Shown piece after piece: positions 1 to 8,089 of a stretch of DNA of 21,918 nt (position 1 is the first letter of the stretch; every line of letters begins with the position of its first letter). A program made the translations under genes and the position numbers. Source of the stretch: Dyella_B sp035486915 (GTDB lineage Bacteria; Pseudomonadota; Gammaproteobacteria; Xanthomonadales; Rhodanobacteraceae); NCBI RefSeq assembly GCF_035486915.1, contig NZ_DATHMR010000079.1, positions 1 through 21,918 on the forward strand, given 5' to 3'. The notes beneath the pieces were generated by a model that searched no databases, was not told the origin of the DNA, and was given only the letters and a program-made list of their open reading frames with translations.

Positions 1-422
1 GGAATGCGATCGGTAAACGGACCCGGCTGCCCAGGCACGTCGAACACCATGAAGCGCATGCGATGCCAGGCGGCATCGTCCGCCGACGTTGCGCGAACCG
101 CCGCCGATGCGACCTCGAATTGCTCACGTCCCGCCCACAGCTCACCGTCCATGGGCGTCTTGGGCCAGCCGGCAGTGAACCACGCGGGCGCATTGACAGG
201 AACGCCGTGGCGCGTGAGAAGCCTTTCGCCGTCCCAGTAGCCGCGCACACCATCGTATTTTTCACTCACCCAGTAATCGCTTAGCGACATGCCCACGTGA
301 TAGACATTCGCCAGCATGACCGGCGCGGCCGTACTTGCTGCGGTGAGTCCCGGGCTGAGCAGAAGCCCTAGCGTGATCAGCCATGCGCTGATGAAACTGA
401 TCGATCGAATGCACTTAGGCAT
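1..422 (-). CDS. Periplasmic ATP-dependent DNA ligase, LigE-like (3' part outside the window)
   Basis: This is an open frame read leftwards from an ATG at 422 to the window edge, so the C-terminal part of the protein is missing. It would seal nicks in DNA with ATP. The adenylation-domain motifs are visible: motif I reads EKYDGVRG with nucleophile Lys55, followed by RLLTRHG, motif III MDGELW (Glu94) and FMVFDVP around residues 124-130. Residues 1-33 form a hydrophobic leader (ISAWLITLGLLLSPGL then Ala-rich), so the enzyme is probably exported, as known for small LigE ligases of Gram-negative bacteria. A GGGA ribosome-binding sequence precedes the ATG. It lies downstream of xerD-dsbC, behind a terminator-like hairpin. 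The ligase family is secure. The LigE subtype is inferred from the leader and the early position of motif I. Confidence 0.82.
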   Translation of the reverse strand, partial: MPKCIRSISFISAWLITLGLLLSPGLTAASTAAPVMLANVYHVGMSLSDYWVSEKYDGVRGYWDGERLLTRHGVPVNAPAWFTAGWPKTPMDGELWAGREQFEVASAAVRATSADDAAWHRMRFMVFDVPGQPGPFTDRI

Positions 423-441
423 GACGTTCCCTGCCACTACG

Positions 442-481
442 AATGAAAAGAGCCGGCGGAAATCATTCACGGCCCGGCTCT
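442..481 (-). terminator. Intrinsic terminator downstream of dsbC
   Basis: An inverted repeat of 8 bp (449-456 with 474-481, AGAGCCGG / CCGGCTCT) is followed on the minus strand by TTTTC. It stands between dsbC and the ligase gene. Only about 20 bases separate the T-run from the ligase ATG. Confidence 0.65.
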
Positions 482-491
482 AACATTCGAA

Positions 492-511
492 GAGGCAATT
501 TCCGTTGCCTC
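492..511 (-). repeat. Second hairpin between dsbC and its terminator
   Basis: A perfect 7-bp inverted repeat, GAGGCAA (492-498) and TTGCCTC (505-511), with a 6-base loop. On the minus strand it lies directly after the dsbC stop and before the terminator hairpin, giving two tandem hairpins. It has no T-run of its own and may protect the dsbC transcript end. Confidence 0.45.
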
Positions 512-520
512 GTGTAGCGA

Positions 521-1303
521 TCAGCCGCTTGTATGCTGCTTGACGGCATCCAGCAATTGTTCGGGCGTGAGGAACCCACCGATCACGGCGCCGTCTTGGG
601 CGTAAATCGTCGGCGTGCCCTTCTCGCCAACCCCCAGGCGCAAGCCCAGATCGAACTGATCTTTCACCGGGTTCTTGCAGTTCGCCGGCTTAGGTCCGTG
701 ACCCTCCTTGGCCGCAGTGAATGCGCTATTGCGATCGGCAGAGCACCAGACGGAGACCATCTCGTTGTAGGTCTCTGTCGGCTTGCCATCTTCGTCGGTC
801 ACGCCGGTGCGTGGCCATGCCAGGTACTGGACGGCAATACCTTCCTTGTTGATCGCTGCGATCTCTTCATGCAGCACACGGCAATAGGGACACGTTACAT
901 CTGTAAACACCGTGACCGTGTATTTCGGATGCGGTGGCGCGAACACAATGCGATCGGCAACCGGCACTTTCGCAAGTTCCGCCTTGCTGTATGTCGCCCA
1001 TGCATCGTCCCTGAGGCTGGTGCCTTTGTCGGCGTCGACCAGATCGCCATTGATGAGGTACTTGCCATCCGCGCTGACATACACCAGATGCCCCGACGCG
1101 ATGACCTGATAGAACCCAGGCATCGGCGCAGGTATCACCTGCTGGATCTCTGCCGAGGGCACGAGCCGCAAGATCGTCTTGCGGACCGCATTTTCTGGCG
1201 TGTTCGGCGCTACCGACACCCCAACGCTGGCATCGGCATGAACGACACCCACGGACAACGCGAGCAGACCCACCCAAAACATCGAACGCAACTTCTTGGA
1301 CAT
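521..1303 (-). CDS. dsbC: Thiol:disulfide interchange protein DsbC
   Basis: This is a periplasmic disulfide isomerase that reshuffles wrong disulfide bonds and is kept reduced by DsbD. The 260-residue product has a signal peptide (basic start, then FWVGLLALSVGVVHADA), an N-terminal dimerisation domain (about 35-100), and a thioredoxin-like domain with the CPYC active site at residues 138-141. A cis-proline loop (GTPT, near 230) and a second cysteine pair (about 187 and 209) also fit DsbC. The frame could open at a GTG at 1306, but the ATG at 1303 has GAGG at proper spacing (5 bases) and is preferred. The gene follows xerD in the same direction after 99 bases, matching the xerD-dsbC order of enterobacteria. 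There recJ follows; here a DNA ligase does. Confidence 0.95.
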   Translation of the reverse strand: MSKKLRSMFWVGLLALSVGVVHADASVGVSVAPNTPENAVRKTILRLVPSAEIQQVIPAPMPGFYQVIASGHLVYVSADGKYLINGDLVDADKGTSLRDDAWATYSKAELAKVPVADRIVFAPPHPKYTVTVFTDVTCPYCRVLHEEIAAINKEGIAVQYLAWPRTGVTDEDGKPTETYNEMVSVWCSADRNSAFTAAKEGHGPKPANCKNPVKDQFDLGLRLGVGEKGTPTIYAQDGAVIGGFLTPEQLLDAVKQHTSG

Positions 1304-1402
1304 CACAACCTCACAACATGCCGGCTTCGCTCAGGGTGACGTGCCGGTCGGGCTCCGAAGTATCGCATATCGCCCGTAAGAGACTGTTCGCTCTCGTGGT
1401 TT

Positions 1403-2344
1403 TCAGCCTCGCGGATGGTGCTGGGCGTGCAGGCGTTTCAGGCCCTCTTTGGCGACCAATGTGTAGATCTGCGTGGTGCTCAGGGCGCTATGACCAAGCA
1501 GCATCTGTAAGGCACGCAGATCGGCGCCGTGATTGAGTAAATGCGTTGCGAAGGAATGCCGCAATACGTGGGGAGAGATGCGTTTGGCGTTGATACCCAC
1601 CGTTACCGCGTGGCGTTTCACCAAGGTCCAGAACATCTGCCGCGTCATGCCTTCACCGCGATTGCTGAGAAAGAGCGCGGGCGGTTGCCGACCTTTTGCC
1701 AGCGCAGGCCGTGCCTGCGCGAGATACGTCTGAATATGTTCCAGGGCCACTTCGCCCACGGGAACAAGACGATCCTTACCTCCTTTGCCGGTAATGCGCA
1801 GCACGCCCTGGCGCATATTCAATGCAGACAGCGGCATGTCGACCAGTTCGGACACGCGCAGACCCGAGGCGTACATCAACTCAAGCATGGCGCGGTCGCG
1901 CATGCCCAATGTGGTCGCTACATCCGGCGCGTTGAGCAGTCCTTCAATTTCGCGCTCCGCCAACGCCTTGGGCAAACTGCGTGGCATTTTCGGGCGCTCA
2001 ATGAGCAACGTGGGATCGTCGAAACCCGGGTCGTTGCGCGCTACGGAAGCGTAGAAGCGACGAAAAGCCGATTGCCGCCGTGCCATGGAACGTACAGCGA
2101 CAGGCTGCGAACCGTGAAATGCCGAGATATCTTCGCGCCGCGCGGTGCGCAGCTGGCGCTGGCGCGCGGCAAGCCAGCGCGCCAACGTCTCGAGGTCTTG
2201 CCGATAGGCCTCAAGCGTGCGCTCGGCCAGGCCGTCTTCCGACCAGACGCGCTCGATGAAGGCGGCAATATCCTGTGCGTCAGCATCGGAGATCGTCGCC
2301 TGCTCTTTACTCACATCGTGTTTCATGCGCACGATGCTGGGCAT
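1403..2344 (-). CDS. xerD: Site-specific tyrosine recombinase XerD
   Basis: XerD acts with XerC at the dif site to resolve chromosome dimers. The protein has an N-terminal SAM-like core-binding domain (about 20-105) and a C-terminal catalytic domain. The catalytic set is complete: Arg in ASGLRVSEL, Lys in TGKGGKDR, His-x-x-Arg in SPHVLRHSFATH, His in LLGHSALSTTQIY, and the tyrosine nucleophile in the same motif. The ATG at 2344 (313 residues) is chosen because AGGGGG lies about 6 bases upstream. A TTG at 2362 and an ATG at 2326 are the alternatives. The usual family length is near 300. The start lies only 26 bases from the divergent RDD gene. Confidence 0.94.
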   Translation of the reverse strand: MPSIVRMKHDVSKEQATISDADAQDIAAFIERVWSEDGLAERTLEAYRQDLETLARWLAARQRQLRTARREDISAFHGSQPVAVRSMARRQSAFRRFYASVARNDPGFDDPTLLIERPKMPRSLPKALAEREIEGLLNAPDVATTLGMRDRAMLELMYASGLRVSELVDMPLSALNMRQGVLRITGKGGKDRLVPVGEVALEHIQTYLAQARPALAKGRQPPALFLSNRGEGMTRQMFWTLVKRHAVTVGINAKRISPHVLRHSFATHLLNHGADLRALQMLLGHSALSTTQIYTLVAKEGLKRLHAQHHPRG

Positions 2345-2370
2345 TGCGCGCCCCCTATGCAAGCCATCCG

Positions 2371-2874
2371 ATGACTAACACCACGACGACAGACCTTGTT
2401 TGCCCACTTTGGCGACGATTGATCGCCCTGCTCTACGACGTGGTCGCCGTGCTGGCCATCGTGATGACCGTCGGCTTGGTGTGCCAGCTGGCAACGGGCG
2501 GACAGCTCATCACCATTACTGGTGCGCAGGTGCACATTGCGTGGTGGTACCGGCCGCTTCAGGCCGTCGTGGTGACGGCGTATTTCGTTCTCTCATGGTT
2601 GCGCGGCGGTCAGACGCTGGGTATGCGCCCCTGGCGTACCCGTGTGACAACGCGCGAAGGCGCAAGGTTGTCGCTTTGGCAGGCCGTTCTCAGGGCGGCG
2701 GCAGCTGCGGTGCCAGTACTGTTGCTGCTGCTGGCGCCCGTCCTGGGTCTGCGTACTGCGCTGTGGTGCGTGCTGGGTCTATGGGTCATCTGGTTCGCCA
2801 CGGGCCTGGTGGATTCCCGCCGCCGCCCGATTCACGACCTGATCGCAGGCACCGAAATCCGCCGCATCGGCTGA
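2371..2874 (+). CDS. RDD family integral membrane protein
   Basis: A 167-residue membrane protein of the RDD family (named after Arg-Asp-Asp residues), whose exact role is mostly unknown. The frame shows PLWRRLIALLYDVVAVLAIV at residues 11-30, which is the first conserved Arg/Asp helix. A second hydrophobic segment lies at about 55-75, then the signature GGQTLGMRPWRTRV, and helices at about 105-145 (two long hydrophobic runs). The tail DSRRRPIHDLIAGTEI is typical of the family. The ATG at 2371 is preferred because it starts just before the conserved region. There is no strong Shine-Dalgarno sequence. The gene is divergent from xerD with almost no intergenic space. Confidence 0.85.
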   Translation: MTNTTTTDLVCPLWRRLIALLYDVVAVLAIVMTVGLVCQLATGGQLITITGAQVHIAWWYRPLQAVVVTAYFVLSWLRGGQTLGMRPWRTRVTTREGARLSLWQAVLRAAAAAVPVLLLLLAPVLGLRTALWCVLGLWVIWFATGLVDSRRRPIHDLIAGTEIRRIG

Positions 2875-2917
2875 GCAACCGGGGATTTATTGCAGCGAAA
2901 CGACAGTGGCTAAGTAA

Positions 2918-2995
2918 GTTATTGATCTATAACGATTCAATTTCCTGTCGCATTGCAGCATTAAAATGCGTTACCGGCTATCATCTAACTTTAGA
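2918..2995. promoter_or_regulatory. AT-rich phaZ upstream region with three short palindromes
   Basis: The 137-base gap before phaZ is clearly more AT-rich than its surroundings and holds three small palindromes: GTTAT-n6-ATAAC (2918-2933), GCATTAAAATGC (2958-2969) and TCTAACTTTAGA (2984-2995). They are candidate operators. I could not fit a convincing -35/-10 pair. Confidence 0.35.
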
Positions 2996-3011
2996 TCGTG
3001 GGTAATTCCGG

Positions 3012-4277
3012 ATGCTCTATCAGCTACATGAATGGCAACGCGCCTTCCTCGGCCCCCTGAGTCACTACGCCGAGGCGAGCGCCCGCATGCTCAGCGAGCC
3101 CAGCAGTCCGTTCTCGCAGTTTCCGGGTGCGCAGCGCATGGCGGCCGGCTACGAGCTGATTCATCGTCTGGGCAAGGATTACGAGAAGCCTGAGTTCGGC
3201 ATCCACAGCATCAGCGCGCACGGCAACGAGATCGCCATTGTCGAGCGCGTCGCGATGGAAACGCCGTTCTGCCAGCTTCGCCGCTTCAAGCGCTTCAGCG
3301 ACGATCCGGACACCATCGAGAAGATGAAGAACGAACCGGTGGTGCTGGTCGTTGCCCCCCTGTCCGGTCATCACGCTACTTTGTTGCGCGACACCGTGCG
3401 TGCGTTGCTGCTGGATCACAAGGTGTATATCACCGATTGGATCGACGCCCGCATGGTTCCAGCGTCCGCTGGTCCGTTCCATCTTGATGATTACGTCGCG
3501 ACGATCGAACAGTTCATCCGCTTTATCGGCGCCGAATCGCTGCATGTGATTTCGGTGTGTCAGCCAACTGTGCCGGTGCTCGCTGCGATTTCGCTGATGG
3601 CGGCGCGCGGCGAAGCGACGCCGCGCAGCATGACGATGATGGGTGGCCCGATCGATCCGCGCCGCAGCCCCACCAGCGTCAACAATCTCGCCACCAAGCA
3701 ACCGCTGAGCTGGTTCCAGGGCAACGTGATTCACACGGTGCCGACGAATTATCCCGGTCACGGCCGCGAGGTCTATCCGGGCTTCCTGCAGCACGCGGGA
3801 TTCATCGCGATGAATCCCAACCGCCACCTCAATTCGCACTGGGATTTCTATCTCAACCTGTTGCGCGGCGATCTGGACGATGCGCAGTCGCATCGCAAGT
3901 TCTACGACGAATACAACGCCGTGCTCGACATGCCCGCGGAGTATTACCTCGATACCATCAGCACGGTGTTCCAGCAATTCCTGCTGCCGCGCGGCTTGTG
4001 GGATGTAAACGGCGAGCGCGTCGATCCGTCGGCGATCAAACGCACCAGCCTGCTGACCATCGAAGGCGAGCTGGATGATATTTCCGGCATCGGCCAGACC
4101 GAAGCGGCGCACGACCTGTGCACCGGCATTCCGTCATCGCGTCGCGTGCATCGCGTCATTGAAGGTGCAGGACATTACGGCATTTTCAGCGGCCGTCGCT
4201 GGCGCGAAGTCGTCTATCCGCAGGTGCGCGACTTCATTCGCCGCTCGGAAGTGGCGCTGGTTTCCAAGCGCGCCTGA
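3012..4277 (+). CDS. phaZ: Intracellular polyhydroxyalkanoate (PHB) depolymerase
   Basis: This enzyme hydrolyses stored polyhydroxybutyrate granules inside the cell. The 421-residue protein belongs to the PhaZ family with an alpha/beta-hydrolase fold and a cysteine nucleophile. The candidate catalytic residues are Cys183 in VISVCQPTVPVLAA, Asp355 in EGELDDI and His388 in GAGHYGIFSGRRW. To my recollection these positions coincide with the triad of the Cupriavidus necator enzyme. There is no signal peptide, which agrees with an intracellular role. No PHA synthase or phasin gene is visible in the window, so the substrate is inferred from the family. The ATG at 3012 gives the family's usual length. 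No clear Shine-Dalgarno sequence precedes it. Confidence 0.9.
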   Translation: MLYQLHEWQRAFLGPLSHYAEASARMLSEPSSPFSQFPGAQRMAAGYELIHRLGKDYEKPEFGIHSISAHGNEIAIVERVAMETPFCQLRRFKRFSDDPDTIEKMKNEPVVLVVAPLSGHHATLLRDTVRALLLDHKVYITDWIDARMVPASAGPFHLDDYVATIEQFIRFIGAESLHVISVCQPTVPVLAAISLMAARGEATPRSMTMMGGPIDPRRSPTSVNNLATKQPLSWFQGNVIHTVPTNYPGHGREVYPGFLQHAGFIAMNPNRHLNSHWDFYLNLLRGDLDDAQSHRKFYDEYNAVLDMPAEYYLDTISTVFQQFLLPRGLWDVNGERVDPSAIKRTSLLTIEGELDDISGIGQTEAAHDLCTGIPSSRRVHRVIEGAGHYGIFSGRRWREVVYPQVRDFIRRSEVALVSKRA

Positions 4278-4286
4278 ATCTTCAGG

Positions 4287-4311
4287 GCTCCTCTCCGGCT
4301 CGGAGAGGAGC
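4287..4311. terminator. Bidirectional terminator hairpin between phaZ and ltaE
   Basis: A perfect 10-bp inverted repeat, GCTCCTCTCC (4287-4296) and GGAGAGGAGC (4302-4311), with a 5-base loop, lies exactly between two convergent stop codons. T-runs are lacking on both sides, so its strength as an intrinsic terminator is uncertain. Confidence 0.6.
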
Positions 4312-4312
4312 A

Positions 4313-5329
4313 TCACTTGGCGAAGAATGCCTTGAAAGCCTCGATGACGCGCGTGACGCCGTCATCGTCGATGTCCAGATGCGTGACCAAGCGCAACGTC
4401 GGCAAATAGCCGATGCTGATGCGCACTGATGCAGCTCGCAGATGGTTGTCGAGTTCACGCAGGCGATCGGCGGGCACATCGACGAACACCATGTTCGTGT
4501 GCAGCCCCAACAGATTCACGTTCGGGATGTTCTTCAGACCATCGGCCAGTCGCGCTGCCCGCGCGTGATCGTCTGCCAGTCGCGCCACGTGGTGATCGAG
4601 TGCATACACGCAGGCGGCAGCGAGCATCCCCGCCTGACGCCAACCGCCGCCGGTGACCTTGCGCCAGCGCCGTGCCTTGTCGATCAGCGCGGCAGAACCC
4701 ACCAGCACAGAACCGACCGGCGCGCCCAGACCTTTGGAGAGGCACACCGAAACGCTATCGAAATGCTGCGCGATCTCGCGCGCTGACACGCCACTCGCCA
4801 CAGCGGCGTTGTAAAGGCGTGCGCCATCCAAATGCAGCGCTAGTCCGCGTTCGCGCACAAAGTCCTGCGCGGCGCGCAGGTAATCGGCAGGAAGCACGCG
4901 TCCATGCCAGGTGTTTTCCAATGCCAGCAGGCGACTGCGTGCGAAATGAGGATCGATCGGTTTGATGGCCGCAGCGACCTTGTCCAACGGCAATGTGCCA
5001 TCGGCGTTCTGGACGATGGGTTGCGGCTGAATGGAGCCGAGCACCGCTGCGCCGCCACCTTCGAATTTGTACGTATGCGCGTCGCCGCCCACGATGTATT
5101 CATCGCCGCGCTCGCAATGCGACATCAAGGCAAGCAAATTCGATTGCGTGCCCGACGGCACGAACAGACCTGCCTCGAAGCCCAAGTCGGTGGCCAGACG
5201 TTGTTGGAGCGCGTTAACGGTCGGGTCTTCACCGTAGACGTCGTCGCCCACTTCGGCATCAAGCATCGCCGCACGCATGGCTTTCGTCGGGCGCGTGACC
5301 GTATCGCTGCGCAGATCAACCCAACTCAT
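4313..5329 (-). CDS. ltaE: Low-specificity L-threonine aldolase
   Basis: A PLP enzyme that cleaves L-threonine and L-allo-threonine into glycine and acetaldehyde. The protein has 338 residues, close to the 333 of E. coli LtaE. Family motifs are in order: VDLRSDTVTRPT at the N-terminus, DDVYGEDPTVN, PSGTQSNLLAL, GDAHTY (His stacking on PLP), LENTWHGRVLP, LHLDGARLYNAA, and the PLP lysine at about 199 in SVCLSKGLGAPVGSVL. The ATG at 5329 has GAGG 6 bases upstream. An in-frame ATG at 5341 overlaps that GAGG and is less likely. The gene is 60 bases downstream of the PIN gene on the same strand and may share the lptFG transcript. Confidence 0.93.
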   Translation of the reverse strand: MSWVDLRSDTVTRPTKAMRAAMLDAEVGDDVYGEDPTVNALQQRLATDLGFEAGLFVPSGTQSNLLALMSHCERGDEYIVGGDAHTYKFEGGGAAVLGSIQPQPIVQNADGTLPLDKVAAAIKPIDPHFARSRLLALENTWHGRVLPADYLRAAQDFVRERGLALHLDGARLYNAAVASGVSAREIAQHFDSVSVCLSKGLGAPVGSVLVGSAALIDKARRWRKVTGGGWRQAGMLAAACVYALDHHVARLADDHARAARLADGLKNIPNVNLLGLHTNMVFVDVPADRLRELDNHLRAASVRISIGYLPTLRLVTHLDIDDDGVTRVIEAFKAFFAK

Positions 5330-5389
5330 GGCAAACCTCATGAACTTAGAGAGCCTGTGACTTTGCCGCGCGCCGCGAAAATCGGCAAG

Positions 5390-5845
5390 TCAGCGTATGC
5401 CACTTATCGCCTCTCGCCATAAAGCGGGTGGCAGGATCAGAAACAATCCGTCGCGTTTGGTGCGCCGCGCCAGCCGTAGCAACGCTTCATCACGGGTCAG
5501 CAATGCAACGACGCCGGCTTGCTGGGCAAGCTCCAGGAATTTCTGATCGTCGCGATCGCGGCAGCGCGGCAGTGCGATATCGGTTGCATGCACTTCCGAG
5601 GGTTGCGGGTGAACCCACCGATCAAAAGCCTCCACCGCAAGCGCGCGTCGTTCGTCGGTTAGTGCGAGTCGCGGATAGGTCAGCACGGCCTGCCATTCCG
5701 CGTAACAGTCCTGACGCGTGACAAGTTCGATCTCACGCGCACGGACTGCCCGAAGCAGCGATGCACATTGCGGGTCGCCGAACACGAACACATCCAGGCA
5801 AACATTCGTGTCCAGAACGTAACGCGGTGTGGCGCCCGACGTCAC
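5390..5845 (-). CDS. PIN-domain protein (putative toxin PIN, COG1569 type)
   Basis: A 151-residue PIN-fold protein, probably a metal-dependent RNase. The acidic residues of the fold are visible: Asp in RYVLDTNV near residue 12, Glu in CYAEWQAVL near 50, the cluster CRDRDDQKFLELA near 97-100, and Asp in LLTRDEALL near 119. The start is uncertain. A GTG at 5845 lies 10 bases after the lptG stop behind GAGCG. A GTG at 5890 would overlap lptG by 35 bases. No ATG is available before the conserved core. No antitoxin gene lies beside it, which is unusual for PIN toxins. The family is secure, but toxin activity is not shown. Confidence 0.82.
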   Translation of the reverse strand: MTSGATPRYVLDTNVCLDVFVFGDPQCASLLRAVRAREIELVTRQDCYAEWQAVLTYPRLALTDERRALAVEAFDRWVHPQPSEVHATDIALPRCRDRDDQKFLELAQQAGVVALLTRDEALLRLARRTKRDGLFLILPPALWREAISGIR

Positions 5846-5855
5846 GTCGCGTCGC

Positions 5856-6962
5856 TCAGGCGTTTTTGCGGAAATAGAACCAAGCCACACCGATCAGTAT
5901 CAACGCCGGCAGCACATTCGCAGCGACGGGCGGAATGCCGTAAACCGTGCCGAAACTGACAATGGCCTTCTGCACGAAGTACCAGCTGATCGCGATGATC
6001 ATGCCCATGAAGATGCGCTTGCCCAAACCGCCCGAACGCAAGGCACCGAATGCAAAGGGCATCGCACACAGCACCAGCACAAGTACGTTCAGCGGATACA
6101 GGATGCGGCTCCACAAGGGCGTCTCGTAAGGACGCGTGTTTTCGCCATTTTTGTGCTTGTAATCGATGATGTGTTCCAGATCGCGCATGGACAGGTATTG
6201 CGGCTGGATAAGCGACTGCTGCAGCACTTCCGGATCGAGCTTGGAATCCCAGCGTTCGCTGGCTGCCGTTTGACTATGTACGCCGGTGTCATCGATCGTG
6301 CTGCTGCGCACATTGTCCAGCACCCATTCCTTTCCGACCTGCTCGGCTGTATTGGCCTGATCGAAGCGTGCCAGCTGCTGACCGTCAGGCGTCAGCGTAA
6401 ACACGCGCACGTCGATCAGCTGTACGTAGGGGTGGTCATTGATCGTGCGTAGTGTGCTGTTCTTCGCGTTGATGATGCGGTCACCGTCGCGGGCCCACAG
6501 ACCGCTGCTGGTCATACCCAGGCTGCCGTTCGAGCGCAAACGCAACTCCAGCGCCTGCGCCTGCTGATCGCCCCATGGACCGATGGTTTCACCCATGATC
6601 ACCACGCCGACAACCAACAGGGCCACCACGCCCACCGCCGATACAGCGATACGCAGACGCGACATGCCAGCTGCACGCAACGCGGTCAGCTCACCGGTCG
6701 AAGCCAGACCACCCAAACCAAGCAAACCACCAATCAACGCGGCGAAGCTAAACATCTCGTACATACGACGAGGAATCGTCACTACGACGTAGAAGATGGC
6801 GTTGCTGAGCGTGTATCCGTTACGACCGATGAAACCCAGCTGACGCACGAACTGAATCATCGCATCCAGGCCGATCAGCACGAGCCACACCAGCAGCATC
6901 GAACCGAATACGGTCACGCCGATCAGATAGTCCACGCGTTTGATGCGCAAGCTGATGGACAT
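5856..6962 (-). CDS. lptG: LPS export ABC transporter permease LptG
   Basis: An inner-membrane permease of the LptB2FG complex, which extracts lipopolysaccharide from the inner membrane and passes it to LptC. The 368-residue protein has three N-terminal membrane helices (about 15-40, 60-85 with GGLLGLGGLASTGELTALRAAGMSRLRI, and 100-125), a periplasmic beta-jellyroll (about 130-275), and C-terminal helices ending in VAWFYFRKNA. The start is fixed by overlap: the lptF stop and the lptG ATG share one base (TGATG at 6964-6960), so translation is coupled. Longer upstream frame is the lptF coding sequence read in another frame. Confidence 0.94.
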   Translation of the reverse strand: MSISLRIKRVDYLIGVTVFGSMLLVWLVLIGLDAMIQFVRQLGFIGRNGYTLSNAIFYVVVTIPRRMYEMFSFAALIGGLLGLGGLASTGELTALRAAGMSRLRIAVSAVGVVALLVVGVVIMGETIGPWGDQQAQALELRLRSNGSLGMTSSGLWARDGDRIINAKNSTLRTINDHPYVQLIDVRVFTLTPDGQQLARFDQANTAEQVGKEWVLDNVRSSTIDDTGVHSQTAASERWDSKLDPEVLQQSLIQPQYLSMRDLEHIIDYKHKNGENTRPYETPLWSRILYPLNVLVLVLCAMPFAFGALRSGGLGKRIFMGMIIAISWYFVQKAIVSFGTVYGIPPVAANVLPALILIGVAWFYFRKNA

Positions 6963-8068
6963 CAGGCGATCGCCTTTTTGCGCGGCTTGCGCGCAGCGTA
7001 TTGATTGCGGAACGACCAGGCTGCGAGCAGGAATAGCGCAAAGCTGAGTATCCACATGGGGAACGGATGATGCCAATGGCCTTTTGCCAGCTGCCCTCGG
7101 CACAACAACAACAGGTTGTCGTACAGGAAGAAGCCCAGCGCGGCTATCAACATGCGCCCATAGCGCGGTTCACGCGGTGTCTGTCGCGATAGCGGCATCG
7201 CAAGCATAAGCAGGGCCAGCGTCATGATCGGCACCACCGTACGCCACGCGAACTCGGCGCGCGCATCCGGCGTATTGGTATGCATCAGATCGATCATGTC
7301 CAAGTTATGGATCGGATCTTCCGCATCATCGGATTGGATCGAAGACAACGCACTGTCATTGCGCGTGTACTGCATGCGGCGCCAGTTGTCGGCGCCCAGC
7401 GGAATTTCATACTGCCAGCCGGTGAACAGCGCGATATAACGGTTGCTGCCGTCGCTGTTGTAGAGCAGATGGCCTTTCTTGCCGGTGGCCATTTTCATCG
7501 TGTACGTGCCATCGCGGTTTTGACGTTCGGCAGCCAGGAACGTGTTACCGAGCTGCTCGCCGTCGCGGCTCAAATAGTCGACCAGAATGATGCCGCCCTT
7601 GCCCGGCAGTTCCGTAAACCGGCCCGCGTCCAAACCTGCAGCGATCACCGAACGGTTAGCCGCCGCGACGAGGCTGTCGGAGGTGCGCGACGCCAGTGGA
7701 CCGCCCCACATCGCAATAGCCGTCACCATCGTGATCATGATCACGGCCACGATCGACATCGGCTTGAGCAAACCACCCATGCCCATGCCGGACGACGCGA
7801 GCACGTGCATTTCGCTTTCGCGATACATACGGCCAAAGGACTGCAGTACGCCCAGGAATCCGGCCAAAGGAAGCATGGTCGACAAGCTGTCGACCATGCG
7901 CAGGCCAAGCACCTGGAACATGACGCTGGCAGGAAAGCTGCCTTTGGCCACCTGCTCCAGCACCTGCGCGAACGACGTGCCGGCCATGATCACCAGCAGC
8001 ACGATGACGGTGGCGCCAACGGTCTGGCCCAGCTCGCGCAGGAAGTAACGGTCTAGGATGCTCAGCAT
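6962..8068 (-). CDS. lptF: LPS export ABC transporter permease LptF
   Basis: Partner permease of LptG in lipopolysaccharide export. The product has 368 residues. It starts MLSILDRYFLREL, shows the typical FLRELGQT amphipathic N-terminus, helices near 17-40, 55-80 and 100-125 (with YRESEMHVLASSGMG between them), a periplasmic jellyroll (about 130-255) and three C-terminal helices. The ATG at 8068 is chosen because the family motif begins there; no good Shine-Dalgarno sequence precedes it. The gene is divergent from pepA, an arrangement conserved in gammaproteobacteria. Confidence 0.94.
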   Translation of the reverse strand: MLSILDRYFLRELGQTVGATVIVLLVIMAGTSFAQVLEQVAKGSFPASVMFQVLGLRMVDSLSTMLPLAGFLGVLQSFGRMYRESEMHVLASSGMGMGGLLKPMSIVAVIMITMVTAIAMWGGPLASRTSDSLVAAANRSVIAAGLDAGRFTELPGKGGIILVDYLSRDGEQLGNTFLAAERQNRDGTYTMKMATGKKGHLLYNSDGSNRYIALFTGWQYEIPLGADNWRRMQYTRNDSALSSIQSDDAEDPIHNLDMIDLMHTNTPDARAEFAWRTVVPIMTLALLMLAMPLSRQTPREPRYGRMLIAALGFFLYDNLLLLCRGQLAKGHWHHPFPMWILSFALFLLAAWSFRNQYAARKPRKKAIA

Positions 8069-8089
8069 GCGATAGAATCGTGGGTTCCA

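Noticed and set aside
4..284. Short plus-strand frames at the left edge
   Set aside because: They oppose the ligase gene, whose motif I and motif III are clear on the minus strand.
3024..4112. 362-codon open frame on the minus strand opposite phaZ
   Set aside because: The plus-strand phaZ has all catalytic residues. The antisense product is low-complexity in Arg, Ala and His and has no recognisable domain.
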